DNA of 64,000 nt from Bacteroidota bacterium (GCA_016124585.1 WGNL01000019.1:1-64000); one strand, 5' to 3'. Counted from the stretch's first letter, positions 17,233 to 26,278 are shown. A program made the numbers and translations. The notes: generated by a model not told the origin, from the sequence alone.

Positions 17233-17773
17233 GCTGCTATGGTTTGAAAGCTTTACAAGCGGAAAGGTAGAAGAATAATAGCGTTTTCATCGCAAGTTAT
17301 ATTGACATTGGTTAATGCCTATTTTGAACTTGTACCGTGGGTTTTCCACGGAAAACATTCCGTACTATACCCTAATAAGCACAATGACAGAGCGATTAAA
17401 GATAAAGTCACCTAGCCAATGGCGGAAACCACCTTGTTATTTCTTTCCCCTATCTATAAAAAAATACTTAACAAAAAACTTGGAAGTAAAAAAGGTATAG
17501 CATATTTTCGCCTTATCTTCAAATAGTGATTTACTAGCGAAGATTCAGGAACATAAGACAGCAAAGGATACTTACCTAACAACTATATCATGGGAAAATT
17601 GCCAATAAAACAGCAGTAGCCGAATAAATGCGGCGATGCTGATATTTAATCACACTAAAAACTGAATATCAACGAGTTAGGTCAAACTACCAGCCTTATT
17701 CTTAAAGTCTGGAAGCGCTAAAAACAGTAAAAAAAAGCCATACCTCGGTCTAAAACTGCCTACAATCGACATT
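17233..17773. other. Gene-free stretch upstream of the repeat array
   Basis: No convincing gene is seen in these 540 bp. A 61-codon frame at 17315-17500 has no family features or ribosome-binding site. A short perfect palindrome GTTTTCC-AC-GGAAAAC lies at 17341-17356. AT-rich sequence leads into the tandem repeats. Confidence 0.5.
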
Positions 17774-17962
17774 GGTTCGACTATGTATGCTATAGGCTTG
17801 GCTATAAGCCCCATATGTCTAACCATAATCGGTATAGGTCTGGCTATAATCGGTATAGGTCTGGCTATAAAAGCCATAAGTCTAACTATATATGCCATAG
17901 GTCTGGCTATGTAAACCATAGGTCTTGCAATAATCAAGATAAGTCCGGCCATAAATGCCATA
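17774..17962. repeat. Nine tandem 21-bp repeats
   Basis: Nine directly adjacent copies of a 21-bp unit with consensus close to GGTCTGGCTATAAT plus CGGTATA. Every unit ends with ATA, and copies 5 and 6 (17858-17899) are closest to each other. The length is exactly two turns of DNA and a multiple of three, so every frame carries a 7-residue repeat. There are no spacers, so it is not a CRISPR array. Confidence 0.9.
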
Positions 17963-17983
17963 GAAGAGCCTAAGCAAACATCA

Positions 17984-18140
17984 GTAATTAATCCAAGTTG
18001 CGGATGTTGGTTGATAATGGTTGATAAAGTTGATAACGGTTGATTTTTGCCTACTAATTCGCAAAAATCAACCGTTATCAACCCTTATAAACTGTTATCA
18101 ACCTTGCCTTTTCAAGTTATCCGCAACTTGAGTTAATTAC
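17984..18140. repeat. Nested inverted repeat (157 bp)
   Basis: The outer arms 17984-18005 and 18119-18140 match at 20 of 22 positions. The inner arms 18029-18050 and 18061-18082 are a perfect 22-bp inverted repeat with a 10-base loop. The left inner side is itself built from short repeats of GGTTGATAA. The element ends 22 bp before the next start codon. It could be a large RNA hairpin in the leader, or a small palindromic mobile element. Confidence 0.85.
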
Positions 18141-18162
18141 ATAACCTTAATACATATCAAAA

Positions 18163-19122
18163 ATGACTTTACCACTTTATCCATGTTCCCAATCTGTCTT
18201 CGTCGTAACAGTAAACACCGCCCTTGACTCCCTTGAGGAATACCTTGCATCGTTCACCGCATTCAAACCAAAGTATGTTCAAGCCTGGGTGGATGCCCTC
18301 CGGGCTGAGCTGCTTGCTGCCGAGATACTGCCCGATGAAGATGCCCGCCGTGCAGCCTCCGAAATCATGCGGGTTCAGCTCGTCGCCTTAAACAGAACCT
18401 GCTGTGAGCTATGGCAAAGGCTCAAACGCTACATCACCGATGCCTACCCTGCCAATATCGTAGATATACAGCTCGCTGCCGCTGGCCAATCGAAGTATGC
18501 AGCAGCCTACAACGAAAACTGGTCAGAAGCCAAAGCCATGTACACTTCCGCCATAAACTTCATGGCCGACAACCTTGCCGACCTCACCGCTGACGGCAAC
18601 ATGCCACCCGCTTTCCCAGCCACTTTCACCACAGAAATAGATGCCTTCAATGCCCTCCTTAGCGATTACGAATCCAGCAAGGAGAACATACCTGTGGCTA
18701 CCCAGACCAAAATAACTGCCTTTAACAACGTTTACCGCCAGACCATCGCTATGATGCTGGACGGTCAGGAAATCTTCAAAAACAACCCCGCTGTCCTCAC
18801 CCAGTTCGTCTTTGCCCACGTTGTTGAGCGAACCACCAGCGCTGGCCAAGCGGGCGCCCGTGGCACTGTCACCAGCAACTTGGATGACTTCCCCATTGTG
18901 AATGCCGTAGCTACCCTGACCCTCGCTTCAAATCCCGCAGTAAGTTACACCGCCATCACCAATGCTGAGGGTAAATACCTCAACACTTGCCCTTCTGGCA
19001 ATTACAAATTAAGGTTTACTGCCGAAAACTACCTGCCCAGTGCCGTCAAGGACGTCACCATTGCCGTTGGCACGGTTAGCACGTACAATGAAAAGCTAGT
19101 GCCTGTGGATACAGGGGAATGA
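18163..19122 (+). CDS. Protein with C-terminal carboxypeptidase-regulatory-like domain, no signal peptide
   Basis: A 319-residue protein. Residues 1-225 are mostly alpha-helical and acidic-amphipathic, with cysteines at 8, 79 and 80. Residues about 232-315 are a beta-sandwich of the carboxypeptidase-regulatory/CNA-B kind (GARGTVTSNLDDFPIVNAVATL, split by turns, then AITNAEGKYLNTCPSGNYKLRF). Such domains are normally extracytoplasmic, but no signal peptide or membrane segment is seen. I do not recognise the N-terminal part. It is preceded by the nested palindrome and the 21-bp repeats, which may regulate it. Confidence 0.7.
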   Translation: MTLPLYPCSQSVFVVTVNTALDSLEEYLASFTAFKPKYVQAWVDALRAELLAAEILPDEDARRAASEIMRVQLVALNRTCCELWQRLKRYITDAYPANIVDIQLAAAGQSKYAAAYNENWSEAKAMYTSAINFMADNLADLTADGNMPPAFPATFTTEIDAFNALLSDYESSKENIPVATQTKITAFNNVYRQTIAMMLDGQEIFKNNPAVLTQFVFAHVVERTTSAGQAGARGTVTSNLDDFPIVNAVATLTLASNPAVSYTAITNAEGKYLNTCPSGNYKLRFTAENYLPSAVKDVTIAVGTVSTYNEKLVPVDTGE

Positions 19123-19138
19123 AGCACAAGGGTTGGCC

Positions 19139-19885
19139 TTATTTCTTCTTCTTTACCACTACATCCAGTATCATAATCTTTTGCCAGATTTTGTTGGCCA
19201 AAGTGTGGGAAAGCGTTTCCACCTCTTCCACAGTTTTTTGCACTTCAGAGTCCTGAAAAGCCTGAACGTGCAGGGCAGCCAGTTTGGAATTGATGGCAAG
19301 AAGCTCTGCGCAGTAGTCGAGGTAGCGGGTGAGCTGGTAAGGCGTCATGGTGCGCTCAGGTGAGGAGACCGTTTTGTTCAGCTCCGCAACGACAGAGGCA
19401 GGGTCTTTGGTAAGCTGGTGCATGTCCACCACATGAGCGATGGAACGGAGTCTGTGCAGCGAGTCAAGAGCGGCTTTGCGCTTGATACGGTTCTCGGCAG
19501 TAGCTAGAAAAGCAATGGCCAAGCCGAGGAATATCACCTCGTTAATGGCACTTTCCGCTCCCTGCAATATCTCCATCAAGCCACTTTCCCCTGCCGGAAT
19601 GTAGCGGACAGTGAGCGAACAAAGCCATACAGCCAACCCCACCAGCAGGCCAATGGTCAGGAAGGTCAAAATTCGGATGGGCCATATCGGACGGGGCAGC
19701 TCTTCCGCCAGTGCCACGATGCCATCTGCCACATCGTCCAGTTCGGCGGCCACTTTCCCCAATCCCGAATTCGGGAAACGCTCCTCAATACGCATATTGA
19801 GTTTTTCCAGCGTAGCCAAGATGTACTTTGGCTTCAGCTCGCTGTACCGTCGTGCGGGGAATTTGGCAGAGAAAAAAAAGGACAC
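19139..19885 (-). CDS. Membrane protein of unknown function
   Basis: A 248-residue protein with two membrane segments (about 68-92 and 112-130) separated by a short loop, with helical cytoplasmic parts on both sides and a KKKK end. The longer C-terminal part (about 135-245) looks like coiled coil or helical bundle. No family is recognised. It converges with the preceding gene, with only 16 bp between the stop codons, and lies 31 bp downstream of the nucleotidyltransferase stop on the same strand, so they may be cotranscribed. Confidence 0.65.
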   Translation of the reverse strand: MSFFFSAKFPARRYSELKPKYILATLEKLNMRIEERFPNSGLGKVAAELDDVADGIVALAEELPRPIWPIRILTFLTIGLLVGLAVWLCSLTVRYIPAGESGLMEILQGAESAINEVIFLGLAIAFLATAENRIKRKAALDSLHRLRSIAHVVDMHQLTKDPASVVAELNKTVSSPERTMTPYQLTRYLDYCAELLAINSKLAALHVQAFQDSEVQKTVEEVETLSHTLANKIWQKIMILDVVVKKKK

Positions 19886-19916
19886 TTTAAATAAATGGTA
19901 AATGATGAAAAAAGGC

Positions 19917-20705
19917 TTACACGGCGAAGTTGCGTTTTTTTTTCAAAAACTCCGCTGCGGCGGCCAACGCCTCTGGCTTACCGACGTCCAGCCACTCGTC
20001 AGCGCTGTGGTCAAAACCGAAAACCTGGCCAGTAGCGGCAGCATTCAAATAAACATCTATGATGGAAAAAGCCGTTTTGTCAGCAGGCATCCAGTCAAAA
20101 AAACCAGGACTGATAGCGTGGATGCCACTGAATGCAAAAGAATGTAACGAGGGCTGAGGGGTAATTGGCAAAGGGGGCATAATGCCAGCTACCAAAGGTG
20201 AATGGCCTATCACCATCCTCTCCTCATTTGTCTTTGTGTTCCTCCAACCAGCCAACCGCATTTTTCCATCAAAAAGAAAATACCTTGATGTATTCCTGTG
20301 TCGCACAGCCAGTGTGGCGAGCGCCCCACTTTCGAGGTGTTTTTGGTAAAAATGGGCGAGGTTCATGTCCGTCAGCACATCGGCATTGCAGACAAGGAAA
20401 GGCTGGCCGTCATCAAAAAACCAGGCGGCCTTCTTCAACCCACCACCTGTGTCCAGCAGTTGTTCCCGTTCATCGGAGATGGCAATTTGGATGCCGAACT
20501 GCCTGTTTTTTTCAATGAAATCAATGACTTGCTCCGCAAAATGGTGGACATTGACAATCATCTCCTGACAACCCGCAACTATTAATCTTCGAATGGCGAC
20601 TTCAAGTAGCGTAACGCCGTTCACTTCCACCAACGCCTTCGGGCGGTCGTTTGTCAAAGGCCGTAGGCGAGTGCCAAGGCCGGCAGCGAATAGCATTGCT
20701 TTCAT
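19917..20705 (-). CDS. Sugar-phosphate nucleotidyltransferase (MurU/HddC-like)
   Basis: A 262-residue enzyme. The start at 20705 places MKAMLFAAGLGTRLRPLT at the N-terminus, the nucleotide-binding signature of sugar-phosphate nucleotidyltransferases; a longer frame adds 15 unlikely residues. DRPKALVEV, LDTGGGLKKA and NADVLTD (metal-binding aspartate, about residue 106) complete the core. No C-terminal hexapeptide repeats are seen, as in MurNAc-1-phosphate uridylyltransferase (MurU) and HddC. The sugar cannot be decided. The upstream neighbour is an alpha/beta hydrolase. Confidence 0.85.
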   Translation of the reverse strand: MKAMLFAAGLGTRLRPLTNDRPKALVEVNGVTLLEVAIRRLIVAGCQEMIVNVHHFAEQVIDFIEKNRQFGIQIAISDEREQLLDTGGGLKKAAWFFDDGQPFLVCNADVLTDMNLAHFYQKHLESGALATLAVRHRNTSRYFLFDGKMRLAGWRNTKTNEERMVIGHSPLVAGIMPPLPITPQPSLHSFAFSGIHAISPGFFDWMPADKTAFSIIDVYLNAAATGQVFGFDHSADEWLDVGKPEALAAAAEFLKKKRNFAV

Positions 20706-20770
20706 GGTAACGAGAGAAGGAAGGAAGAAGTAAGCACTGAAACGATTCACTTACTCCTTCATTCATCAGT

Positions 20771-21583
20771 TCATTCATTTAAAAAAGTAAGGAACTCCCG
20801 GAACGCCTTCGCCGTCTCCCTGCTGGCGGAGAACATGCCCATGTGTCCAACCGTCGGGAAGACGTGGATGCTGGCTTGGCTAGGTAGCGGCGTCATGGCC
20901 ATGCTGAGTTCCAGCGGAACGGCTGTGTCATGCTTGCCGATGAGCATCAGCACCGGGCAAGCGATATTGCGGAGCACTTCCGAGCGATCGGGGCGCAGGC
21001 GCATGGCATCGAGGGTGGCGATGATGTTGGCAGGCTTGAAGTTGGCAGCGTTGTGGATGAGGCGATTAACCTCACTTTGGTAGCCCTTGGAGTAGTCGTA
21101 AACGAAAAGCTGTGGGATGGCTTGCCGCACGTAGATGACGTGGCCATTTTTTTGGATAAACTCAACTGACTTGAGCCTGCTTGTCTTTTTCTCCTCCGAA
21201 TCCTCGAACGGGTGCGAGTGGAAGAGGCAAAGCCCAGCTAGTTTTCCGCCCCATTTTTCGGCAAAAGCAAGCGCTACATACCCCCCCATGCTGTGCCCCA
21301 TCAACACGAACCTCTCCAATCCCAAGTGTTCGACCACGGCGGCCACGGCTTCTGCCATGCTGTCAATGCTCAGGTTTTCCAATAGTTCAGAATTACCGGA
21401 GCCGGGAAGGTCAATCCGAATGTAACGACGAGGTGGTAACAATGGCAGCCATTCGTCCCACAGGCGGCTATCTTCGAGAAAGCCGTGTATTAAAATGACC
21501 GGGAGGCCTTCTACATCACGGCCTTGCTCTGGTGTGTTTTCAAAAAAAGCTAGTTGTTTTCCCTGAAATGTTATTTGTTGCAT
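20771..21583 (-). CDS. Alpha/beta hydrolase
   Basis: A 270-residue cytoplasmic hydrolase. HG of the oxyanion region is in LIHGFLEDSRLW, the nucleophile Ser98 is in GHSMGGY, Asp219 is in IGKHDTAVP and His247 in VGHMGMF. A cap domain (about 125-185) separates the halves. It resembles the 3-oxoadipate enol-lactonase/esterase branch of the superfamily. The substrate is unknown. The gene lies 65 bp upstream of the nucleotidyltransferase on the same strand. Confidence 0.85.
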   Translation of the reverse strand: MQQITFQGKQLAFFENTPEQGRDVEGLPVILIHGFLEDSRLWDEWLPLLPPRRYIRIDLPGSGNSELLENLSIDSMAEAVAAVVEHLGLERFVLMGHSMGGYVALAFAEKWGGKLAGLCLFHSHPFEDSEEKKTSRLKSVEFIQKNGHVIYVRQAIPQLFVYDYSKGYQSEVNRLIHNAANFKPANIIATLDAMRLRPDRSEVLRNIACPVLMLIGKHDTAVPLELSMAMTPLPSQASIHVFPTVGHMGMFSASRETAKAFREFLTFLNE

Positions 21584-21818
21584 TATACTTTTTTCAAGTT
21601 GGGCAGTTCTCCCATTTCTACTTAAAATACTGGTTTACAATATTTTAAAAAAAATAAAACCTGTTCAAAGCCACCCTTTTTGACAATTTTCACAACTTAT
21701 TTGCGAAGCGTGAACTGCAATTTTCTTGCAAAAGTAGTTTTCTCGAAAAGTATTCAAGTCAATTTCTAATTTTACCCATTCGTTTTTGAGAACTACACGA
21801 CTGGAAAATACCTTACTG

Positions 21819-23063
21819 ATGACGTCCTTAGGCAACGTAAAGCAAAAATTAAATACGATCGGGCAGCTGGAACGTGACCTGAACCTCAAGCAATTACAGG
21901 TAAATCGGCTCCTAAATATCACACAGGCCATCAATAACAATGTGAAGATGAGTGGCCTGTTCGAGATGTACACTTCTTTTTTGAGTTGGGAAATGGGCGT
22001 AAAAAAAATGGCCCTGTACTATCGCAAGGAAAAAAAATGGGCCTGTACCGCCCAAATCGGGTTTGAAGCAAGTGAATTGAAAACCGACGTATCAGACCAC
22101 CTCTCCCGATTCACCCGTCTGCATACCCTGACAGACAGTGATGACCCCTTTTTCAGCCAATTCGATGTGGTCATCCCCGTGAAGCACAAGGACGTACACC
22201 TTGCCTATGTTTTCATTGGCGGCTTTGGCGAAGAGGAGGACATGTACAACAAGGTGCAGTTCATTACCACCATCACCAACATCATCACGGTAGCAATTGA
22301 AAACAAACGGCTTTTCAAGAAGCAAATAGAAGAGGAACGCTTGCGCAAAGAAATGGAGCTGGCCAGTGAGATGCAGCAACTGCTCATCCCTAAATCGCTG
22401 CCGACCCGAAAAGAATACGAGCTTTCCGCTATATATCGCCCGCATCTCAATGTAGGTGGGGATTATTTCGACTTCGTCGAACACGGTGATGGAAAAATCA
22501 CATTCTGCATTGCCGACATCGCCGGCAAAGGAGTGGCCGCTGCGCTGCTTATGTCAAACTTCCAGGCCAGCTTTCACAACCTCTTGGCCAACCACTCCAA
22601 CCTAATGCCTTTCGTGGAAGACCTCAACCGCTCGGTGTTGCGCATTACAAAAGGAGAGCGCTTTTTGACCTTTTTCGTGGCACAATTCGACCTGAATACC
22701 CGGTTGTTGACGTATGTGAACGCTGGCCACAACCCACCGATTCTGGCAATGAACGAACAAATTCACTACTTGTCAAAAGGAACAACGGTTTTGGGGGCAT
22801 TTGATGATTTGCCATTCATCGAACAGGGCACCGAGAAAGTAGACGGGGAAGCCCTAATCCTTCTCTACACCGATGGTTTGACAGAACTCCAAAACGAGGC
22901 AGGCGAATACGTGGATGAAGATTTTGGGCAAAAATTTGTGCTGGAACACTACCACCTCGGTGCTACCGATTTCAACCAAAAAGTGATGGATGCACTTGAC
23001 CTTTTCAAAGGCAGGGCTGGTTTTCAAGATGACTTTACCGTGCTGACGTGTAAGGTGTTTTGA
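21819..23063 (+). CDS. GAF and SpoIIE-type protein phosphatase (RsbU-like)
   Basis: A 414-residue protein from the ATG at 21819; an earlier TTG at 21786 is less likely. An N-terminal coiled coil (about 5-35) leads into a GAF-like domain (about 40-180) and a SpoIIE/PP2C phosphatase domain (about 195-414). Metal-binding residues are visible in NVGGDYFDF, FCIADIAGKGVAAALLM, LLYTDGLTE and QDDFTVL. Enzymes of this type dephosphorylate anti-anti-sigma factors in partner-switching pathways, but no partner genes (STAS or HPK kinase) lie nearby. Confidence 0.85.
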   Translation: MTSLGNVKQKLNTIGQLERDLNLKQLQVNRLLNITQAINNNVKMSGLFEMYTSFLSWEMGVKKMALYYRKEKKWACTAQIGFEASELKTDVSDHLSRFTRLHTLTDSDDPFFSQFDVVIPVKHKDVHLAYVFIGGFGEEEDMYNKVQFITTITNIITVAIENKRLFKKQIEEERLRKEMELASEMQQLLIPKSLPTRKEYELSAIYRPHLNVGGDYFDFVEHGDGKITFCIADIAGKGVAAALLMSNFQASFHNLLANHSNLMPFVEDLNRSVLRITKGERFLTFFVAQFDLNTRLLTYVNAGHNPPILAMNEQIHYLSKGTTVLGAFDDLPFIEQGTEKVDGEALILLYTDGLTELQNEAGEYVDEDFGQKFVLEHYHLGATDFNQKVMDALDLFKGRAGFQDDFTVLTCKVF

Positions 23064-23203
23064 ATTTTTTTTATAGTTGAACTGTTCTATTGTGGCCTTG
23101 CAAACAGTTTTGTGAGACAACAATTCAACTAACCCTCCCTTCATCCATAAATACCGCTAACGCATCGAATACTTGAGGCAGGAAAAGGAAACAGTGGCTA
23201 AAA

Positions 23204-23233
23204 TTTGCGTTCAATACTGTTTCCTAATTTTGA
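23204..23233 (+). promoter_or_regulatory. Promoter of the TM2-TPR gene
   Basis: TTTG at 23204-23207, 18-bp spacer and TAATTTTG at 23226-23233 match the Bacteroidota consensus. Transcription should begin near 23239, only about five bases before the ATG at 23244, giving a nearly leaderless message. Confidence 0.6.
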
Positions 23234-23243
23234 ATACAACAGA

Positions 23244-24035
23244 ATGAGAGATAAAAATGTAGCAGGAGTCTTAGCCCTATTTTTGGGTTGGGTAGGCGTT
23301 CACCGGTTTTACCTTGGTCAAGTTGGGCGAGGTATTTTGTACGCAGTTTTTTGTTGGTTCCCTTTGTTTTGGCTGATTGCCTTGATTGATGCCATCGTAC
23401 TTTTTTCGATGGACAAAGATGTTTTTGATTTAAAATACAACAAAGAAGCTTGGCAACGGCAACAACAGATGGCCCAGCGACCTGACTTCCAACGCAACCA
23501 GCCCAGTCATGATTTTGAACGTAGAAATTATCAGCATACACCTCCCCCACCCATGCCAAAAAAGCAGGCCAGCCGCCCCAATCCTTACAAACAAGCCGGG
23601 CTGGATAAATTTAAGGACTTCGATTATGCCGGGGCTATTGCTGATTTCAATAAATCCCTCGAAATTGCCCCGAAGGACATCGCTACGCATTTCAACCTCG
23701 CTTGCGCATATTCGCTGGTTGAGGATAAAGAAGCTGCTTTTACACACCTCGACCAAGCCGTTCAGTTCGGCTTTAAGGATGTCCAGAAAATAAAAGAGCA
23801 CCACGCACTGGCCTACTTGCGCATCCAAAAAGAGTTTGAGCCTTTCGAGGAAAATGGCTTCCGCATTCCGCCCAAAACCGTTGAGAATCCCACTGGACCC
23901 AGTAGCAAGGATGACCTCCTCGCTTCGAAACCCGATTTGCTCGACCGTCTGCAAAAACTAGCAGCGCTGCGTGAACACGGCTTATTGACTGAAGCAGAAT
24001 TCGTGGAAGAACGCCGTAAACTGATGGAGGGGTGA
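23244..24035 (+). CDS. TM2 domain, TPR and SHOCT protein
   Basis: A 263-residue membrane protein with start at 23244, set by the promoter. Residues 1-54 are a TM2 domain: two membrane helices with GWVGVHRFYLGQ and GRGILY, and LIDAIVLF in the second helix. A proline- and glutamine-rich linker (about 65-112) follows. Residues about 115-185 are TPR-like (FKDFDYAGAIADFNKSLEIAP). The C-terminal 30 residues (LDRLQKLAALREHGLLTEAE) are a SHOCT motif. The three-part combination suggests an assembly or scaffold role at the inner membrane, which is inference. Confidence 0.8.
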   Translation: MRDKNVAGVLALFLGWVGVHRFYLGQVGRGILYAVFCWFPLFWLIALIDAIVLFSMDKDVFDLKYNKEAWQRQQQMAQRPDFQRNQPSHDFERRNYQHTPPPPMPKKQASRPNPYKQAGLDKFKDFDYAGAIADFNKSLEIAPKDIATHFNLACAYSLVEDKEAAFTHLDQAVQFGFKDVQKIKEHHALAYLRIQKEFEPFEENGFRIPPKTVENPTGPSSKDDLLASKPDLLDRLQKLAALREHGLLTEAEFVEERRKLMEG

Positions 24036-24203
24036 AGATTGCATTCAGACTTGAAGACGCTGTTCAAAACCTGAAACACAAAAGCATCTTACCTTTGGCC
24101 GGGAATTTGCAAAAGAGCAAAACAAAAAGAAAACTTTAACTGACATGCTGCCCACTTAAAGGACTATGAGACGTTTTTAACATGGACTACAAACACAAAC
24201 ACA

Positions 24204-24863
24204 ATGGTCGCTGAAAACCTTATTTCATCCGCAGTTCTGCCACTTCGCACTTCCGATACCGGCAAGCTAGCACTTATCTCGATGGAGAACTTCAATGTTC
24301 GCCACCTTCCAATCGTTAACGATAGCCAATTGCTTGGCGTGATTAGCGAAGACGACATCCTTATACACAATATCAACGAACCTATCGGCTCATACCAGCT
24401 TTCCCTGCTACATGCTTTTGTGAAGAAATCAGACCATCTCTACGAGGTTATGCGGCTTTTGGCTGAACACCAACTGACTGTCATTCCCGTAGTGGATGAG
24501 GCGGGCGATTATATCGGTGTGGTTTCACTTGAAGATGTCTTGAATTACTTCGCCAAAACAGCTGCATTCAGTGATTCGGGCAGTATTGTCGTGCTGGAGC
24601 TGCAGCAGCGCAGCTACTCCCTCGCCGAAATTGCCAGGCTTGTTGAGGCAGAAGGAGCTACCATCCTGAGCACCTTCGTTTCTTCTCGTCCCGAGTCTTC
24701 TATCGTGGAAATTACCTTGAAAATCAATCGTCAAGACATTCATACTATTCTTTCTGCTTTTGAAAGGTTCGGCTATGTCATCAAGGCATCCTTCAACGAG
24801 GAAGAGTACTTGGAATCACTTCAAGAGCGCTACGACGCCTTGATGAGCTATCTGAATGTTTAA
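24204..24863 (+). CDS. CBS domain pair protein with ACT-like tail
   Basis: A 219-residue cytoplasmic protein. Two CBS motifs occupy residues 1-125 (VRHLPIVNDSQLLGVISEDD and VIPVVDEAGDYIGVVSLEDV), which normally bind an adenine nucleotide. Residues about 128-215 look like an ACT-type regulatory fold (IVVLELQQRSYSLAEIARLV). In many Bacteroidota this protein is encoded beside NAD kinase; here its neighbours are the TM2 protein and RNase III. A -7 box TACCTTTG is at 24090-24097. Confidence 0.85.
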   Translation: MVAENLISSAVLPLRTSDTGKLALISMENFNVRHLPIVNDSQLLGVISEDDILIHNINEPIGSYQLSLLHAFVKKSDHLYEVMRLLAEHQLTVIPVVDEAGDYIGVVSLEDVLNYFAKTAAFSDSGSIVVLELQQRSYSLAEIARLVEAEGATILSTFVSSRPESSIVEITLKINRQDIHTILSAFERFGYVIKASFNEEEYLESLQERYDALMSYLNV

Positions 24864-24887
24864 GTTTCTTCTGAAAATCAAACATGA

Positions 24888-24921
24888 AAAAGGGTTCGAG
24901 GCAGCAGCTTCGAACCCTTTT
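24888..24921. terminator. Bidirectional terminator between CBS and RNase III genes
   Basis: Perfect 12-bp arms at 24888-24899 and 24910-24921. The stem ends in A on one side and T on the other, with more T at 24925-24930, so it can serve both converging genes. Confidence 0.85.
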
Positions 24922-24954
24922 GACTTTTTTCTCCAGCCAGCAAACAAAACCCAT

Positions 24955-25734
24955 TCAGTCTTCGCTTTCTTCTTCCTCATCTTCTCCCAATACCCCGTTT
25001 TCTCCGTTGTCAGCAATTATTCCAAGCATCATCATGGCCTTTTCCGAAGCCGTTTGCTCAGCACTTTTCTTGTTGAAGTCATCAGCTGTGGCTATTTTTT
25101 GGTTGTCCACCATTACGGCCACTTTGAAGCGGTCACGCTTCTCGAATTTATAGCGGGCCACAAGCTTGTAGCTTACCGTTTGCCCATTTTTCTGGCACCA
25201 CTCCAAAAGTTGGCTTTTGTAATTGTCGTCATAACTTTCCAGTTCATGAACGTCTACGTAGTTCCGCAGGATTTTCTGAATGACGAAACGCTTGGTTGGG
25301 CCATAGCCTTTTTCTAAGTAAACAGCGCCGACTAGCGCCTCCACTGCATTGCCAAGCATTGATCGGCTTAACCGGGTCTGGCTATAGTCAGACAGCAGCA
25401 TGTCAAGCCCCATCTTGTCGCCAATCTTGTTCAGCGTGTTCCGCTTAACAATTTTCGAGCGCATTTTTGTCAAGAAACCCTCATTGGCATGTGGGTATTT
25501 GATGAACAAGTACTCCGCCACGATGGTCCCCAAAACCGCATCACCAAGGAACTCTAGGCGTTCATTGTTTTGCATGGCGTAAGCCTTGTCTGACGGGTTG
25601 GATTTGTGCGAGAAAGCCAACTTGAAAATGCTCAAATTGGCAGGCGTAAAACCAACCAAAGGCCTGATTTTGTTAGCAAAGTCTTTTTCAGGATGAAAGA
25701 AACGATTGTTAAAGCGTAGAAGTAGACGCAGCAC
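24955..25734 (-). CDS. rnc: Ribonuclease III
   Basis: A 259-residue RNase III, which cuts double-stranded RNA in rRNA maturation. The signature NERLEFLGDAVL is at 57-68 with Glu58, Glu61 and Asp65 of the metal site. The second acidic cluster reads GNAVEALVGAVY, with Glu132 kept and Asn129 at the place of the usual aspartate, as I recall is common in this phylum. A double-stranded RNA-binding domain covers about 170-240, and a tail of Glu and Asp residues follows. The gene often follows acpP-fabF in Bacteroidota, but here it stands alone. Confidence 0.93.
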   Translation of the reverse strand: MLRLLLRFNNRFFHPEKDFANKIRPLVGFTPANLSIFKLAFSHKSNPSDKAYAMQNNERLEFLGDAVLGTIVAEYLFIKYPHANEGFLTKMRSKIVKRNTLNKIGDKMGLDMLLSDYSQTRLSRSMLGNAVEALVGAVYLEKGYGPTKRFVIQKILRNYVDVHELESYDDNYKSQLLEWCQKNGQTVSYKLVARYKFEKRDRFKVAVMVDNQKIATADDFNKKSAEQTASEKAMMMLGIIADNGENGVLGEDEEEESED

Positions 25735-26278
25735 TTAATTTGAAATGTTTTGCCAGCGAATGCCAAGCCAAAGCTTATTTTTCAACAATATCTCTTTGAA
25801 AAAATAATGGATAAACCAAGTAACATTGACGCTGAAAATGAGCAAAACAGCAGGAACACACCGATCCATTTGATAGTCGGTGAGACTCACTGTACAGTTA
25901 TCACAATACATTGATAATCAAATCTTCGAAGCAAAAAATGCTGGGCAGGGATGTTCTTTAAACAGAAACAAGAAGGGAAGGCTGAGACTTCTTGCGGGTA
26001 ATGGGTTGGATTATATAAAATTTTGGGGCATCCCATGACCTGCAAACTTTTTTAGCCTCGTAAAACCATTTTCCTCAACTCCAATTTCTTAAAATCGGCA
26101 AAAATTCGGCACCAAACTTCAGAAGCTGCTTTTAGGGCTTTTGAAGTTTTCATAGAATAACCGAAAATTCACGTCATCCTGTTCCACTTTTTAATTACTT
26201 CAAATCCTTTGATTCAAGTATTTATTTTGATTGAAAATCAAGTAAAAAAATCACAAAGTACTGATTTTCAAGATTTTG
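25735..26278. other. Gene-free stretch upstream of RNase III
   Basis: About 540 bp with no recognised gene. A 35-codon frame at 25807-25914 has no recognisable family or ribosome-binding site. The RNase III promoter should lie at the left end, but no exact consensus box was found. Confidence 0.5.

Noticed and set aside
17315-17500. A 61-codon frame upstream of the repeat array
   Set aside because: Low-complexity basic composition without recognisable features; likely chance.
17774-17962. CRISPR array
   Set aside because: The 21-bp units are directly adjacent and diverge gradually. There are no unique spacers and no cas genes.
17677-18081. A 134-codon minus-strand frame spanning the 21-bp repeats and half of the palindrome
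   Set aside because: The frame stays open mainly because the repeat length is a multiple of three. Its start lies inside the inner palindrome arm and no ribosome-binding site is seen.
25807-25914. A 35-codon frame upstream of RNase III
   Set aside because: Too short to judge, with no Shine-Dalgarno-like sequence and no recognisable motif.
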